From Streptomyces mexicanus (GTDB taxonomy: Bacteria > Actinomycetota > Actinomycetes > Streptomycetales > Streptomycetaceae): a DNA stretch of 64,000 bases. The number at the start of each line of letters is the position of its first letter. Position 1 is the stretch's first letter. Of this stretch, positions 1 through 7,818 are shown one piece after another. Where the stretch lies: assembly GCF_902506575.1 (NCBI RefSeq), contig NZ_LR732544.1:2824395-2888394 (forward strand), in the 5' to 3' direction. The position numbers and the translations under genes are program-made. The notes beneath the pieces are model-generated. The model saw only the letters and a program-made list of their open reading frames with translations. It was not told the DNA's origin and did no database searches.

Positions 1-78
1 GCGTAGGGCTGCTCGGCGACGAAGGGCTGCTGGGCCCGCGCGGGCCCAGCAGCCCTTCGTCGCCGAGCAGCCCTACGC
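1..78. repeat. Perfect 78-bp palindrome at the window start (probable fold-back artefact)
   Basis: Positions 1-38 are the exact reverse complement of 41-78, and the central CG is itself palindromic, so the whole stretch is one perfect palindrome. Only the right arm (41 onward) continues the downstream reading frame smoothly; the left arm looks like the same DNA read back on itself. This is typical of a chimeric or fold-back read at a contig end rather than a biological hairpin. Treat bases 1-40 as untrustworthy. Confidence 0.85.
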
Positions 79-496
79 GGCCCCGCAGCCCTACGCCGCC
101 CAGCCGACCTTCGCCGCCCCGCAGCCCTACACGGCGGAGCAGCCCTTCGCGCCCGAGCAGCCCTTCGCGGCGGAGCAGGCCGCCCGCCCGCAGGCGCCCC
201 CGGACGCCGGCGGCTGGCCGATCCCCTCGCCGCCACCGGTCGGCGAGGCGCCCCCGTCGGCGTACGACCCGCTGCGGGACACCGGGCCCTCCGTCCCGCG
301 GTACGCCGCCGCGGACCCGTACGGCCACGGCGGACGTGATGTGCACGACATCGGTGAGACGAACCGCCCCTCGGGCGCGTACCACCCGAACGACACGTAC
401 ACGAGCGGTCCCGCCACGGAAACACTCCCCGGCACGCCCTTCGGCGCGCCGGGTTCGGGCGAACCCTGGAACACGCCGTCCGGAGGCCACAGGTGA
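41..496 (+). CDS. C-terminal fragment of a protein with a Pro/Gln/Tyr/Ala-rich disordered tail
   Basis: The 5' end is missing. The open frame runs to a TGA at 494-496 and reads as a low-complexity tail with repeats of the form EQPYAAPQPY, EQPFAPEQPFAAEQ, then a less repetitive stretch ending in TPSGGHR. No fold or motif is visible, so the function cannot be read from this piece. The stop overlaps the GTG of the next gene (GTGA at 493-496), so the two are probably translationally coupled and work together. The downstream gene is a NuoF-like flavin/iron-sulfur protein, which suggests that this could be a membrane redox partner, but that is inference only. Similar PY/PQ-rich tails are common on Streptomyces membrane proteins. 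Confidence 0.6.
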   Translation, partial: RAQQPFVAEQPYAAPQPYAAQPTFAAPQPYTAEQPFAPEQPFAAEQAARPQAPPDAGGWPIPSPPPVGEAPPSAYDPLRDTGPSVPRYAAADPYGHGGRDVHDIGETNRPSGAYHPNDTYTSGPATETLPGTPFGAPGSGEPWNTPSGGHR

Positions 497-2106
497 ACGA
501 GGCCCTGCCCGACGTCCCGGAAGTCCGCGTGGTCGGGCTCCCCCAGCTCACGTCGGGCTTCGACCTTGTCGAGCGACTCGATCTGTCCATGCACCTGAAG
601 GTGCACGGGCCGCTGGAGCCGCTGGGCGGGGAACAGCTCGCGCAGCTCGCCGAGGCCGTCAACCTCCGGGGCCGCGGCGGCGCGGGCTTCCCCTTCCACA
701 AAAAGCTGCGGTCGGTCGCCGAGTCGGCGATCCGCCGCGGGGTGCGGCCGGTGGTGGTCGTCAACGGAAGCGAGGACGAGCCGGCCTGCCGCAAGGACAC
801 GGTGCTGATCAACCGCGCCCCGCATCTCATCCTGGACGGCGCCCTGCTGTGCGCCGAGGCCCTGGGTGCCCGCACCCTCGTGGTCGGCGTCACCCGGGCC
901 TCCACGCAGCGCTCCATGGAGGACGCGCTCGCCGAACGCGGCCTGAGCAACGGGCGCCGCTCGGCGATCCGCGCGCGCGTGCAGCGCAATCCGGTGCGCA
1001 TGGTCACGGGCGCGGCGGCCTCGCTGATCCGGTCCATCGACGGCGGTCCGGCCATCCCGCCGGGCCGCAAGACCAGCGCCTCGCAGAGCGGCGTGGGCGG
1101 TGCGCCCACGCTGCTGTCGAACGCCGAGACGTTCGCCCAGCTGGCGATCGCCGCCCGGATCGGCCCGGAGCGCTACGGCCACACCGGCCTGTACGACGAG
1201 CCGGGCACCGTCATGCTGACGCTGTCCGGCGCGGTGGCCCGCCCGATGGTGATCGAGGTCCCCACGGGTGTGCCGCTGCGCTACGTGCTCCAGCTGGCGG
1301 GCGCCCCGCCGGTGCCGCAGGGCGTGCTGACCGGCGGCTACCACGGCAAGTGGATCGACGCGGCGACGGTGAACGAGGCGATCGTCTCGCGCAACTCCCT
1401 GGACGCGGTGGGCGGTTCGCTGGGCGCCGGGGCGATCCTGCCGATCGGTCAGGACACCTGCCCGCTGGGCGAGTCGCTGCGGGTGGCGCAGTGGCTGGCC
1501 GAGGAGAGCGCCGGCCAGTGCGGCCCCTGCTACCTGGGCCTGCCGGCCGCCGCGCGCGGCATGGAGGACATCCTTAACGGCGGCGGCCCGGCCGCCCTGG
1601 AGGCGCTGAAGCAGGTCGCGAGGAACGTCAAGCGGCGTGGGGCGTGTTCGCATCCGGACGGCTCGGCGATGTTCCTGGAGTCGACGGTCAGGGCGTTCAC
1701 CGACGACCTCGCCGCGCACGTCCTCGGCGACGGCTGCGGACGGCCCGTGCAGGGTCTGCTGCCGCTGTTCGAGGGGGGCCGGGCGCCGACGGGCGTCCCG
1801 GGCGGCGGAGCGGCCGAGGAGACCGGCCCGAGCCGGCAGAGGATCCACGTCGACTGGACGCTGTGCCGCGGCCACGGCCTGTGCGCGGACATCCTGCCGG
1901 AGGTCTTCCAACTGGGCGCGGACGGCTTCCCGACGGTGGCGCAGGCGCCGGTGCCCCGGTACGCCGAGGCGAAGGCCCTGCGGGCGGTGCGCCGTTGCCC
2001 GGCGCTGGCGCTGCGCGTCGAGGAGGACACGCGTGCGGAGTCGTCCGCGCGCGGCAACCTGCCGGTGCTGTCGCAGGGACGGGGGCGACGGGCGCTGGGC
2101 CGCTGA
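493..2106 (+). CDS. NuoF-like NADH/FMN-binding protein fused to a C-terminal single-cluster ferredoxin
   Basis: A 537-residue soluble protein. Residues 60-67 (GRGGAGFP) and the NGSEDEPACRKDT stretch around residue 95 match the FMN/NADH-binding loops of the 51-kDa complex I subunit family. An SLBB-like segment follows (about 245-290), then the iron-sulfur region ESAGQCGPC (337-346) with a later Cys385. In NuoF the first ligand is Cys (SCGxCxPC); here it is Ala340, so one ligand of the usual [4Fe-4S] cluster is missing. The last ~85 residues form a ferredoxin with C458-x2-H461-x2-C464 and C502-P, the three-Cys plus His pattern of some actinobacterial ferredoxins. It is not part of a nuo operon; the preceding gene overlaps it. 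It is likely an electron-transfer module passing electrons from NAD(P)H to an unknown partner. Confidence 0.85.
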   Translation: MNEALPDVPEVRVVGLPQLTSGFDLVERLDLSMHLKVHGPLEPLGGEQLAQLAEAVNLRGRGGAGFPFHKKLRSVAESAIRRGVRPVVVVNGSEDEPACRKDTVLINRAPHLILDGALLCAEALGARTLVVGVTRASTQRSMEDALAERGLSNGRRSAIRARVQRNPVRMVTGAAASLIRSIDGGPAIPPGRKTSASQSGVGGAPTLLSNAETFAQLAIAARIGPERYGHTGLYDEPGTVMLTLSGAVARPMVIEVPTGVPLRYVLQLAGAPPVPQGVLTGGYHGKWIDAATVNEAIVSRNSLDAVGGSLGAGAILPIGQDTCPLGESLRVAQWLAEESAGQCGPCYLGLPAAARGMEDILNGGGPAALEALKQVARNVKRRGACSHPDGSAMFLESTVRAFTDDLAAHVLGDGCGRPVQGLLPLFEGGRAPTGVPGGGAAEETGPSRQRIHVDWTLCRGHGLCADILPEVFQLGADGFPTVAQAPVPRYAEAKALRAVRRCPALALRVEEDTRAESSARGNLPVLSQGRGRRALGR

Positions 2107-2126
2107 TGTGAAGGGGTCGGATCCGA

Positions 2127-2200
2127 GGTTCCCGGGTTCCCGGGTTCCCGGGTTCCCGGGTGCCTCGGGTCCCCGGGTGCCTCGGGTCCTCGGGTTCACC
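2127..2200. repeat. Tandem GGTTCCCG-type repeat
   Basis: Four exact copies of the 8-mer GGTTCCCG (2127-2158) are followed by degenerate copies (GGTGCCTC, GGGTCCCC, GGGTGCCTC, GGGTCCTC) up to about 2200. The repeat lies just after the NuoF-like gene and before the tRNA-Ala terminator hairpin. It is non-coding and is probably a slippage-prone tract. Confidence 0.8.
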
Positions 2201-2253
2201 GTTCCCGGTGCCCGGGTCCGACCCCACCGCACCGATGTGACGCGCGCAATACG

Positions 2254-2292
2254 TCGAGGGCGGGCCATCCTTTTCGGATGACCCGCCCTCGA
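2254..2292 (-). terminator. Hairpin downstream of tRNA-Ala (also facing the NuoF-like gene)
   Basis: Arms 2254-2270 and 2276-2292 pair over 17 bases with one mismatch around a TTTTC loop. It lies immediately 3' of the minus-strand tRNA-Ala and about 150 bases after the plus-strand NuoF-like gene, so it could terminate both. There is no long U tract, as is usual in Streptomyces. Confidence 0.7.
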
Positions 2293-2298
2293 CTGCTG

Positions 2299-2371
2299 TG
2301 GAGCTAAGGAGAATTGAACTCCTGACCTCCTGCATGCCATGCAGGCGCTCTACCAACTGAGCTATAGCCCC
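2299..2371 (-). tRNA. tRNA-Ala (anticodon GGC)
   Basis: Read on the minus strand, the 73-nt gene begins GGGGCTATAGCTCAGTTGGT and ends TTAGCTCC plus discriminator A. The acceptor stem is GGGGCTA/TAGCTCC with one G-U pair. The anticodon loop ATGGCAT sits between CCTGC and GCAGG, giving GGC. The T arm AGGAGTTCAATTCTCCT is canonical. The 3' CCA is not fully encoded. It is identical over 73/73 bases to the copy at 3157-3229. Confidence 0.97.
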
Positions 2372-2497
2372 TTGCTCGGTGCGCCGCCCGGTTTCCCTCT
2401 CGGTTCCCCCGGCGACGACGTAAACATTACAGGTCCCGGGCTGCAGCGCCAAATCCGTTCTCCGAGCGCCCCGCTCGGGTGGCATACGCCCGATTCG

Positions 2498-2731
2498 TCA
2501 CGCCGTGACGAAGGAGTAGAACCGCTTGAGCGTGCAGTGTTCCTCCAGGAGCCGGCCGTAGATCGGCTCGCCCTCCAGCTCGCGGTACGTCTCGATCGGG
2601 TCGCCTTTTATGATCAGCGCCCGCGCGCACTCCTCGCACCAGTACTGGTAGTCGGGGTTGATCGGCTCCATGTCACGGACGATCGGCGTACCGCTGCCGC
2701 ACCAGTCGCACTTTCGCCTGTGGGCACCCAT
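2498..2731 (-). CDS. Small Cys-rich (putative zinc-binding) protein
   Basis: A 77-residue protein starting MGAHRRKCDWCGSGTP with a C-x2-C pair (CDWC) and a second pair CEEC about 24 residues later, a typical four-Cys zinc-binding layout. The remainder (GDPIETYRELEGEPIYGRLLEEHC) looks like a folded, charged helix. No signal peptide or membrane segment is seen. It lies between the two tRNA-Ala genes and is followed at 3-4 bases' distance by the stop of another tiny zinc-ribbon gene on the same strand, so the two form a mini-operon. The coding periodicity and Cys spacing argue that it is real. The function is unknown to me. Confidence 0.75.
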   Translation of the reverse strand: MGAHRRKCDWCGSGTPIVRDMEPINPDYQYWCEECARALIIKGDPIETYRELEGEPIYGRLLEEHCTLKRFYSFVTA

Positions 2732-2734
2732 CGA

Positions 2735-2908
2735 TCAGCTCCAGCTGTGGCCGCAGGCCGTGCACACGTACGAGATCCCTCCGTTGTCGCCGAGGACTTG
2801 AGCCACGTGCAGGGAGCCGCAGGAGGGGCAGACGAGACGAGTGGCCGTGTTCCGTATCAACGCCGCATCGAGGAGGTCGCCGACCTCCCCGTGGATGCTG
2901 GCAGGCAT
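2735..2908 (-). CDS. 57-residue zinc-ribbon protein
   Basis: A short minus-strand gene starting with the ATG at 2906-2908, preceded by GGAGGGAG at good spacing, and ending in TGA just before the 77-residue gene. The product reads MPASIHGEVGDLLDAAL..., then CPSCGSLH, and later CTACGHSW at the C-terminus. Two CxxC knuckles about 22 residues apart are a classic zinc ribbon. No enzyme domain is present. It is the upstream partner of the other Cys-rich gene between the duplicate tRNAs; role unknown, possibly nucleic-acid or protein binding by analogy with other zinc ribbons. Confidence 0.7.
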   Translation of the reverse strand: MPASIHGEVGDLLDAALIRNTATRLVCPSCGSLHVAQVLGDNGGISYVCTACGHSWS

Positions 2909-3119
2909 CGCTACTCCCTCCCGTCGGGCCGCGTCCCCTTCCGGCCGTTTGATTCTGCCACGGCCGGACCGATACGGTCAGCGACGCCTCGGTACCAGTC
3001 CGGCCACGACGGCCGCCGCGGCCGCCGGCCACCGCACGCACCCGCACCCTGCCCGCGCCAGCGCCGAGAGCGCCTTCCCCGAGGTATACGCCCCACGGAC
3101 GCCTGCCGCTCAAGCGACG

Positions 3120-3150
3120 AAAAATCCCGCCCCCCTGAGGGGACGGGATT
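3120..3150 (-). terminator. Intrinsic terminator of the second tRNA-Ala
   Basis: On the minus strand AATCCCG pairs with CGGGATT, and an inner CCCC/GGGG extends the stem around a short loop. It is followed by a run of T residues (3120-3124 read as A on plus). It sits 7 bases from the tRNA 3' end, a good Rho-independent terminator. Confidence 0.8.
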
Positions 3151-3156
3151 CATCCG

Positions 3157-3229
3157 TGGAGCTAAGGAGAATTGAACTCCTGACCTCCTGCATGCCATGC
3201 AGGCGCTCTACCAACTGAGCTATAGCCCC
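3157..3229 (-). tRNA. tRNA-Ala (anticodon GGC), second identical copy
   Basis: Identical in all 73 positions to the copy at 2299-2371, with the same GGC anticodon, acceptor stem and T arm. The flanks are different on both sides apart from four bases, so the duplicated unit is essentially the tRNA itself. It has its own terminator. Confidence 0.97.
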
Positions 3230-3372
3230 TTGCGTCACGCGGCGGGCCGCGTGTCTTGTTTCGCCCCGCTCGGCGGGGCGAACAAGAAGAACTTTAGCCT
3301 GCGACCTGCCAGAAAGTGAAATCCGGGTCCGGCGCGGTGCCGCACGGCCGCCGCACGCGGCCCCGGACGGCC

Positions 3373-4050
3373 TCAGTCGTCGTCGCCGAGGACCGGCTCC
3401 GGCAGCGTGCCGGCGTTGTGCTCCAGCAGGCGCCAGCCCCGGCTGCCCTCGCCGAGGACGGACCAGCAGCAGTTGGAGAGGCCGCCCAGGCTCTCCCAGT
3501 GTCGGGCCTCCAGACCGAGGAGGCGGCCGATGGTGGTGCGGATGGTGCCGCCGTGGCTGACGACCACCAGCGTGCCGTCCTCGGGCAGCTTCTCCACGTG
3601 CCGCAGCACCACCGGGGCGGCGCGGTCGGCCACCTCGGTCTCCAGTTCGCCGCCGCCGCGGCGCACCGGCTCGCCGCGCTTCCACGCGGCGTACTCCTCG
3701 CCGTACCGGGCGATGATCTCCTCGTGCGTCAGGCCCTGCCAGACGCCCGCGTAGGTCTCGCGCAGGCCCTCGTCCAGGGTGACGTCGAGACCGGTCAGGG
3801 TCGCCAGCTCGGCGGCCGTGCGCGCGGCCCGCCGCAGGTCGGAGGAGACGATCGCGTCGGGCCCGAGGGAGGCCAGCAGCCGGGCCGCGCGGCGGGCCTG
3901 ACCGATGCCGGTGTCGGTGAGTTCGACGTCCGTGGACCCCTGGAAGCGCCGCTCGACGTTCCAGGAGGTCTGGCCGTGCCGCCACAGGATGATGCGGCGA
4001 CCCCGGCCCGGCGTGCGGGCCGCCCCCTCAGCGGCGCCGCTCACCGCCAC
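3373..4050 (-). CDS. Histidine phosphatase superfamily (phosphoglycerate-mutase-like) protein
   Basis: A 225-residue protein with the phosphohistidine motif LWRHGQTSWN near residue 22 and the second catalytic His in VVSHGGTIRT near residue 165, plus the conserved Arg of SSDLRRAARTA and the Glu of GLRETYAGVW. These are the core residues of the branch with phosphatase rather than mutase activity in most actinobacterial members. The GTG start at 4048-4050 overlaps the 3' end of rsfS by 10 bases, so it is translated in one unit with rsfS. The substrate is not predictable from sequence. The C-terminal tail is acidic (LGDDD). Confidence 0.9.
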   Translation of the reverse strand: MAVSGAAEGAARTPGRGRRIILWRHGQTSWNVERRFQGSTDVELTDTGIGQARRAARLLASLGPDAIVSSDLRRAARTAAELATLTGLDVTLDEGLRETYAGVWQGLTHEEIIARYGEEYAAWKRGEPVRRGGGELETEVADRAAPVVLRHVEKLPEDGTLVVVSHGGTIRTTIGRLLGLEARHWESLGGLSNCCWSVLGEGSRGWRLLEHNAGTLPEPVLGDDD

Positions 4051-4487
4051 TCACCACCCGGCTGGGCCGGCTCCTCGGCGGCCTGCAGCCTGGCGTGCTC
4101 CTCGGCCTTGCCTCGGGTGGCCCGGGCGTCGGCGGGCAGCTCGATCTCGGGGCAGTCCTTCCACAGCCGCTCCAGGGCGTAGAAGACGCGCTCCTCGCTG
4201 TGCTGGACGTGCACGACGATGTCGACGTAGTCGAGCAGGACCCAGCGGGCCTCGCGGTCGCCCTCGCGGCGCACCGGCTTGGCACCGAGTTCCTTCAGCA
4301 GTCGCTCCTCGATCTCGTCGACGATCGACTTGACCTGGCGGTCGTTGGGTGCGGACGCCAGGAGGAAGGCGTCCGTGATCGACAGCACGTCGCTGACGTC
4401 ATAGGCGATGACGTCGTGGGCGAGCTTGTCGGCTGCCGCCTGGGCGGCGGTGTTGATGAGCTCCAGAGAGCGGTCGGTCGCGGTCAC
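4041..4487 (-). CDS. rsfS: Ribosome silencing factor RsfS (Iojap family)
   Basis: A 148-residue protein with the Iojap-family core: DRSLELINTAAQAA, the D-V-S-D-V-L-S-I-T-D-A-F-L-L-A-S strand, NDRQVKSIVDEIEE, and RWVLLDYVDIVVHVQHSEER. The family binds ribosomal protein uL14 and blocks joining of the subunits during starvation. The C-terminal ~30 residues are a charged Streptomyces-type extension. It overlaps the downstream histidine phosphatase gene and lies with the LCP protein and nadD on the same strand. The nadD-LCP-rsfS-phosphatase order is a conserved actinobacterial neighbourhood as I remember it. Confidence 0.95.
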   Translation of the reverse strand: MTATDRSLELINTAAQAAADKLAHDVIAYDVSDVLSITDAFLLASAPNDRQVKSIVDEIEERLLKELGAKPVRREGDREARWVLLDYVDIVVHVQHSEERVFYALERLWKDCPEIELPADARATRGKAEEHARLQAAEEPAQPGGEWR

Positions 4488-4564
4488 TACAGGGCTTTCC
4501 GTCGGCGGTCACTTGCCCTCCAGGGTCTCACGGACCGCCGACAGCACCCCACGTCATTACCGGA

Positions 4565-6418
4565 TCACCCGCCTGACGAGGGCTTGTAGTCCCGGCCGAG
4601 GACGACCGAGACGTCCGCGCCGGAGGTGACCGTGCCCTTCGTCACGGAGCCGTCGGGCAGGCCCAGGGTCTTGGCGACCTCGGTGGCGTTCTCCTTGTCG
4701 GCGGCGTCCGCGTAGATCACCTGGGACGTGGAGCGGGCGGTGGAGGCGGTGCCGCCCTCCAGGAAGGTGAAGCCGCCGTTGAGGAGGACGACACGGGCCT
4801 TGTCGGTGGCGTCCTTGGTGCCGGAGGCGTTCTGCACCGACACCCGCACGGCCGCTCCCTGGTCGGGGCTCTTCGCCGCGCCGCCCAGGATGTCCTTGAC
4901 CACGCTCGCGCTGGTCTGCGCGCTGAGTGTGCCGTCGGGCTGCACGGGCAGCAGCGCCGTCCTGTAGTCGCCGCCCTTGGCGAGGTCGGCGAGCTTGGCC
5001 AGGAAGGTGCCCAGGTCCTTGTCGGTGAGGGAGGGGTCGAGGATCTGCGCCAGCGTCTGCACGGTGACGGTGGCGGACTGCGGGTCGGAGGACAGCTTGC
5101 GCAGCACGCCCTGCATCACCTGCCCGAACCGCTCCAGCTGGGCGTTGTCGGACTCCCCCGAGGCCCGGTAGGTGGCGTAGGCGACCGCCATCTTGCCGCT
5201 CAGGCTCTGGTCCGCGCCCTTGTGGACGAGGGGCGAGGCGCCCTTCTTCTTGGTGTCCGGGTCGGGGACGTCGGCATTGGTGTCGACGTCGATGCCGCCG
5301 ACCAGGTCGACCAGGTTCTGCAGGTAGGGGGTGTCCAGGCGCCAGGTGCCCTGGATACTGGTGCCCAGGACGGTGTCGAGCTGGTCGCGCGTGCCGGAGG
5401 AGCCGTCGTCCTGGACGGACTTGGCCAGGGTGGTCGTGGTGCCGTCGTCGCCGGTCAGCGCCAGGGAGTTGGGCAGCAGCACGGTGGTGCCCTGCTTGGT
5501 GGTGGTGTTGTCCACCAGCAGTGCCGTGGACGTGCCGCCCTTGGCGGTGTCGTGCAGATGGACGACGATCACGTCGCGTTTCTGGGCGCCGGCGGCGGTG
5601 GCGGCGCCCTGCTCGGTGCCGGACGACGACAGCCCGGGCAGCTTCCCGGCGTACCAGAGCCAGCCGACGCCGCCGAGCGCGACCAGGGCCAGCACGACGA
5701 CCAGGGCGATGAGGCGGCTGCGGGCGCGGCGCCGGGCCTCCTCGCGGCGCTCGGTGCGGTTCTCGGTGAACTTCAGCCAGTCGATGACGTCCTCGGAGTC
5801 GTCGTCCGGCTCCTCCACGAAGGCGAACTGCTCGGTGTGGTACTCCGGCTGCCGCGCGCCCTCGTCGGGCTCCTCGGGCTGCCGGCGCTCCTGGAGCGGC
5901 GCGTGCCCGTCCTGGGGGCCGGCCTGCTGCGGGATGTACGCGGTCTGCTCGGCGACGCGGGGCTGCTGCCCGCTGGTCGCGGCCTGCCCGTAGGGGTCGT
6001 AGGGGGTGTAGGGGTCGTAGGCGGTCCCGGTCTCCGGGGCGGTCCCGGGGGCCGGTGCCGCGGTCCCGTAGGGGTCGTAGGCGCCGGGGCCGCCGCCCGG
6101 GGAGCCGGGAGGCGCGTAGAAGCCCTGCGCGTCGTGCGAGCCGGGCGCGTCGTGCGCGTCGTGGGTCCCGTAGGGCGGGTAGGGCTCGTACGGCTGCTGC
6201 GGGTGCTGCGGTCCGGTGGTGGTGTACGGGTCGTAGCCGTAGCCCTGTCCGGCCGGTGCGGCCGGTCCGGTCTGCGGGTCCTGGTGGCCGTAGGCGTCGT
6301 ACGTCTGCTGCGGGGTCTGCTGGACGGGGACCTGGCGGTACACCGGGCGGCCGTAGTCGTCGTAGCCGACCAGCTCGTAGCCCTCGCTCCCGTACCCAGC
6401 GTCGTATCGGTCGTTCAC
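4565..6418 (-). CDS. LytR-CpsA-Psr (LCP) family membrane protein, divergent catalytic region
   Basis: A 617-residue protein in three parts: a long cytoplasmic Pro/Gly/Tyr-rich region (1 to ~210), one transmembrane helix (about 236-258, LIALVVVLALVALGG), and an extracellular part with an LCP-like domain (about 283-440) and a LytR_C domain (about 525-612, VRVSVQNASG...LLNGGFTF). LCP enzymes attach teichoic acids or similar polymers to peptidoglycan. By eye the usual PRD-type motif is replaced by LLPNSLAL, while a later R...N-x-QLERFGQVMQ segment resembles the second conserved block. It may therefore have unusual chemistry. By position it would correspond to S. coelicolor SCO2578, which I recall as PdtA, involved in sporulation. 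The next gene upstream is nadD. Confidence 0.82.
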   Translation of the reverse strand: MNDRYDAGYGSEGYELVGYDDYGRPVYRQVPVQQTPQQTYDAYGHQDPQTGPAAPAGQGYGYDPYTTTGPQHPQQPYEPYPPYGTHDAHDAPGSHDAQGFYAPPGSPGGGPGAYDPYGTAAPAPGTAPETGTAYDPYTPYDPYGQAATSGQQPRVAEQTAYIPQQAGPQDGHAPLQERRQPEEPDEGARQPEYHTEQFAFVEEPDDDSEDVIDWLKFTENRTERREEARRRARSRLIALVVVLALVALGGVGWLWYAGKLPGLSSSGTEQGAATAAGAQKRDVIVVHLHDTAKGGTSTALLVDNTTTKQGTTVLLPNSLALTGDDGTTTTLAKSVQDDGSSGTRDQLDTVLGTSIQGTWRLDTPYLQNLVDLVGGIDVDTNADVPDPDTKKKGASPLVHKGADQSLSGKMAVAYATYRASGESDNAQLERFGQVMQGVLRKLSSDPQSATVTVQTLAQILDPSLTDKDLGTFLAKLADLAKGGDYRTALLPVQPDGTLSAQTSASVVKDILGGAAKSPDQGAAVRVSVQNASGTKDATDKARVVLLNGGFTFLEGGTASTARSTSQVIYADAADKENATEVAKTLGLPDGSVTKGTVTSGADVSVVLGRDYKPSSGG

Positions 6419-6433
6419 CGGTGCCCCTCTCGG

Positions 6434-7108
6434 CTACTCGCCGCGGTACAGCTCGCGCTTGTCGATGTAGCGCACGACTCCGTCGGGCACCAGATACCAG
6501 ATGGGGTCCCCCTTGGCGACGCGCGCACGGCAGTCCGTGGAGGAGATGGCGAGCGCGGGGACCTCGACCAGCGAGACGCCGCCCTCGGGCAGTCCGGGGT
6601 CGTTGAGGTTGTGGCCGGGCCGGGTGACGCCGATGAAGTGGGCGAGGGAGAACAGCTCCTCCGAGTCGCGCCAGGTCAGGATCTGGGCGAGCGCGTCGGC
6701 GCCGGTGATGAAGAACAGGTCGGTGTCGGGGTTGAGGGAGCGCAGGTCGCGCAGGGTGTCCACGGTGTACGTGGGGCCGCCGCGGTCGATGTCGATGCGG
6801 CTGACGGAGAACTGCGGGTTCTCGGCGGTGGCGATGACCGTCATCAGATAGCGGTCCTCGGCCGGGGAGACACGGCGGTGGCTCTTCTGCCAGGGCTGGC
6901 CGGGGGGGACGAACACCACCTCGTCCAGGGGGAACTGGGCGGCGACCTCGCTGGCCGCCACGAGGTGCCCGTGGTGGATCGGGTCGAACGTTCCGCCCAT
7001 GACGCCCAGGCGGCGCTTGCCCGTCGACACCGGGCCGCTGCCCGGTCCGTGCTCGGGGTGCTTCACCGTGTCACTCGCCGGACCGGTAGGCATGTCCTGC
7101 TCTCCCAT
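6434..7108 (-). CDS. nadD: Nicotinate-nucleotide adenylyltransferase
   Basis: A 224-residue protein with the nucleotidylyltransferase signature [20 protein letters not shown] and the C-terminal [10 protein letters not shown] motif (the ISST/R motif of NadD). It joins nicotinate mononucleotide to ATP-derived AMP, the penultimate step of NAD synthesis in the cytoplasm. The first ~33 residues before [10 protein letters not shown] are not part of the fold. An internal start (MPTGPASD, residue 6) is possible, so the exact N-terminus is uncertain. The stop lies 16 bases before the LCP start. Its usual partners in Streptomyces, the LCP gene and rsfS, follow on the same strand. Confidence 0.95.
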   Translation of the reverse strand: MGEQDMPTGPASDTVKHPEHGPGSGPVSTGKRRLGVMGGTFDPIHHGHLVAASEVAAQFPLDEVVFVPPGQPWQKSHRRVSPAEDRYLMTVIATAENPQFSVSRIDIDRGGPTYTVDTLRDLRSLNPDTDLFFITGADALAQILTWRDSEELFSLAHFIGVTRPGHNLNDPGLPEGGVSLVEVPALAISSTDCRARVAKGDPIWYLVPDGVVRYIDKRELYRGE

Positions 7109-7208
7109 GCGTGCAGACCCTACCGGCCCGGCCCGAGCACCCCGGCGGCGAGATGGCCGGGGACGGCGCGCGGGGCCCGGGACAGGCCCCGGAGCGGGCC
7201 GAGGCGGG

Positions 7209-7364
7209 TCAGCGGTCGCGGTTGAAGCGGGTGGTGATCCACAGCAGGAGCAGCAGGACGACGAGCGCGGCGCCGCCCGTCACGGCCGGGTTGAGACTCT
7301 CGTGGTGGCCGCCCTCGGCCTCGGCGAGGTTGACCAACTGGGCAGCGGTGCTGGGGAAGCTCAT
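7209..7364 (-). CDS. 51-residue single-pass membrane protein
   Basis: Read from the ATG at 7362-7364 ([18 protein letters not shown]...), this has a Glu/His-rich N-terminal segment and one strong hydrophobic helix ([16 protein letters not shown]), ending in RFNRDR, an inside-positive charge cluster. A longer reading from 7412 adds 16 residues without a convincing ribosome site, so I prefer the shorter one. The next minus-strand gene upstream encodes a similar His-rich tiny membrane protein (7551-7715). Both look like members of a Streptomyces family of small membrane proteins without known function. Confidence 0.65.
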   Translation of the reverse strand: MSFPSTAAQLVNLAEAEGGHHESLNPAVTGGAALVVLLLLLWITTRFNRDR

Positions 7365-7550
7365 CTTCGGCAGACCTATCCGGGTGTGGGCGGGATAAAG
7401 ACGTCGGCTCATCGTAAGCGCCCGCCCTCACGCGCCTCACGCCGACTCCACCGTTGCGGGCCCCACGCGCCCGGCCCGACCTGCGCGGTCGGATGTGCGG
7501 GACGACCGCGCCCGCGGGGCCGGGGACGTCTCGGGAACCTTCCGGCGGGC

Positions 7551-7715
7551 TCAGTCGTCGTTCCGCTTGTAGCCGCGCAACAGCAGCCAGCCGGTCAGCA
7601 CGCAGCCCAGGATCATCACGACCAGGACGACCCGGAGGAGGTCACCCGATCCCTGGTGCTGGGTCGCGGCACCGGCGGCCTCGGTGAGCCGGGCGACTGC
7701 GGGATGGTGCTCCAT
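7551..7715 (-). CDS. 54-residue single-pass membrane protein
   Basis: The ATG at 7713-7715 is preceded by AAGGAG eight bases upstream, which decides this start over an earlier in-frame ATG at 7748. The product begins MEHHPAVARLTEAAGAA, has one hydrophobic helix (LLRVVLVVMILGCVLTGWLLL) and ends in RGYKRNDD. The plan (His/Glu-rich head, a single helix, a short basic tail) matches the 51-residue neighbour, so the pair may be ancient duplicates. It is transcribed divergently from the M48 peptidase gene, with about 100 bases between the starts that must hold both promoters. Confidence 0.7.
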   Translation of the reverse strand: MEHHPAVARLTEAAGAATQHQGSGDLLRVVLVVMILGCVLTGWLLLRGYKRNDD

Positions 7716-7818
7716 GGCATGGTCTCCTTCGCTGTACTGCCCGTCCACGGTAACGCCGCCTAGGCTGGCTCCTGCTTCGGGGGCACATGGGGCACCACAG
7801 ACATCATGGGGGAATCAC

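Noticed and set aside
2299-3229. Integration site for a mobile element at tRNA-Ala
   Set aside because: No integrase or attachment repeat beyond the tRNA copies; the insert is only 785 bases.
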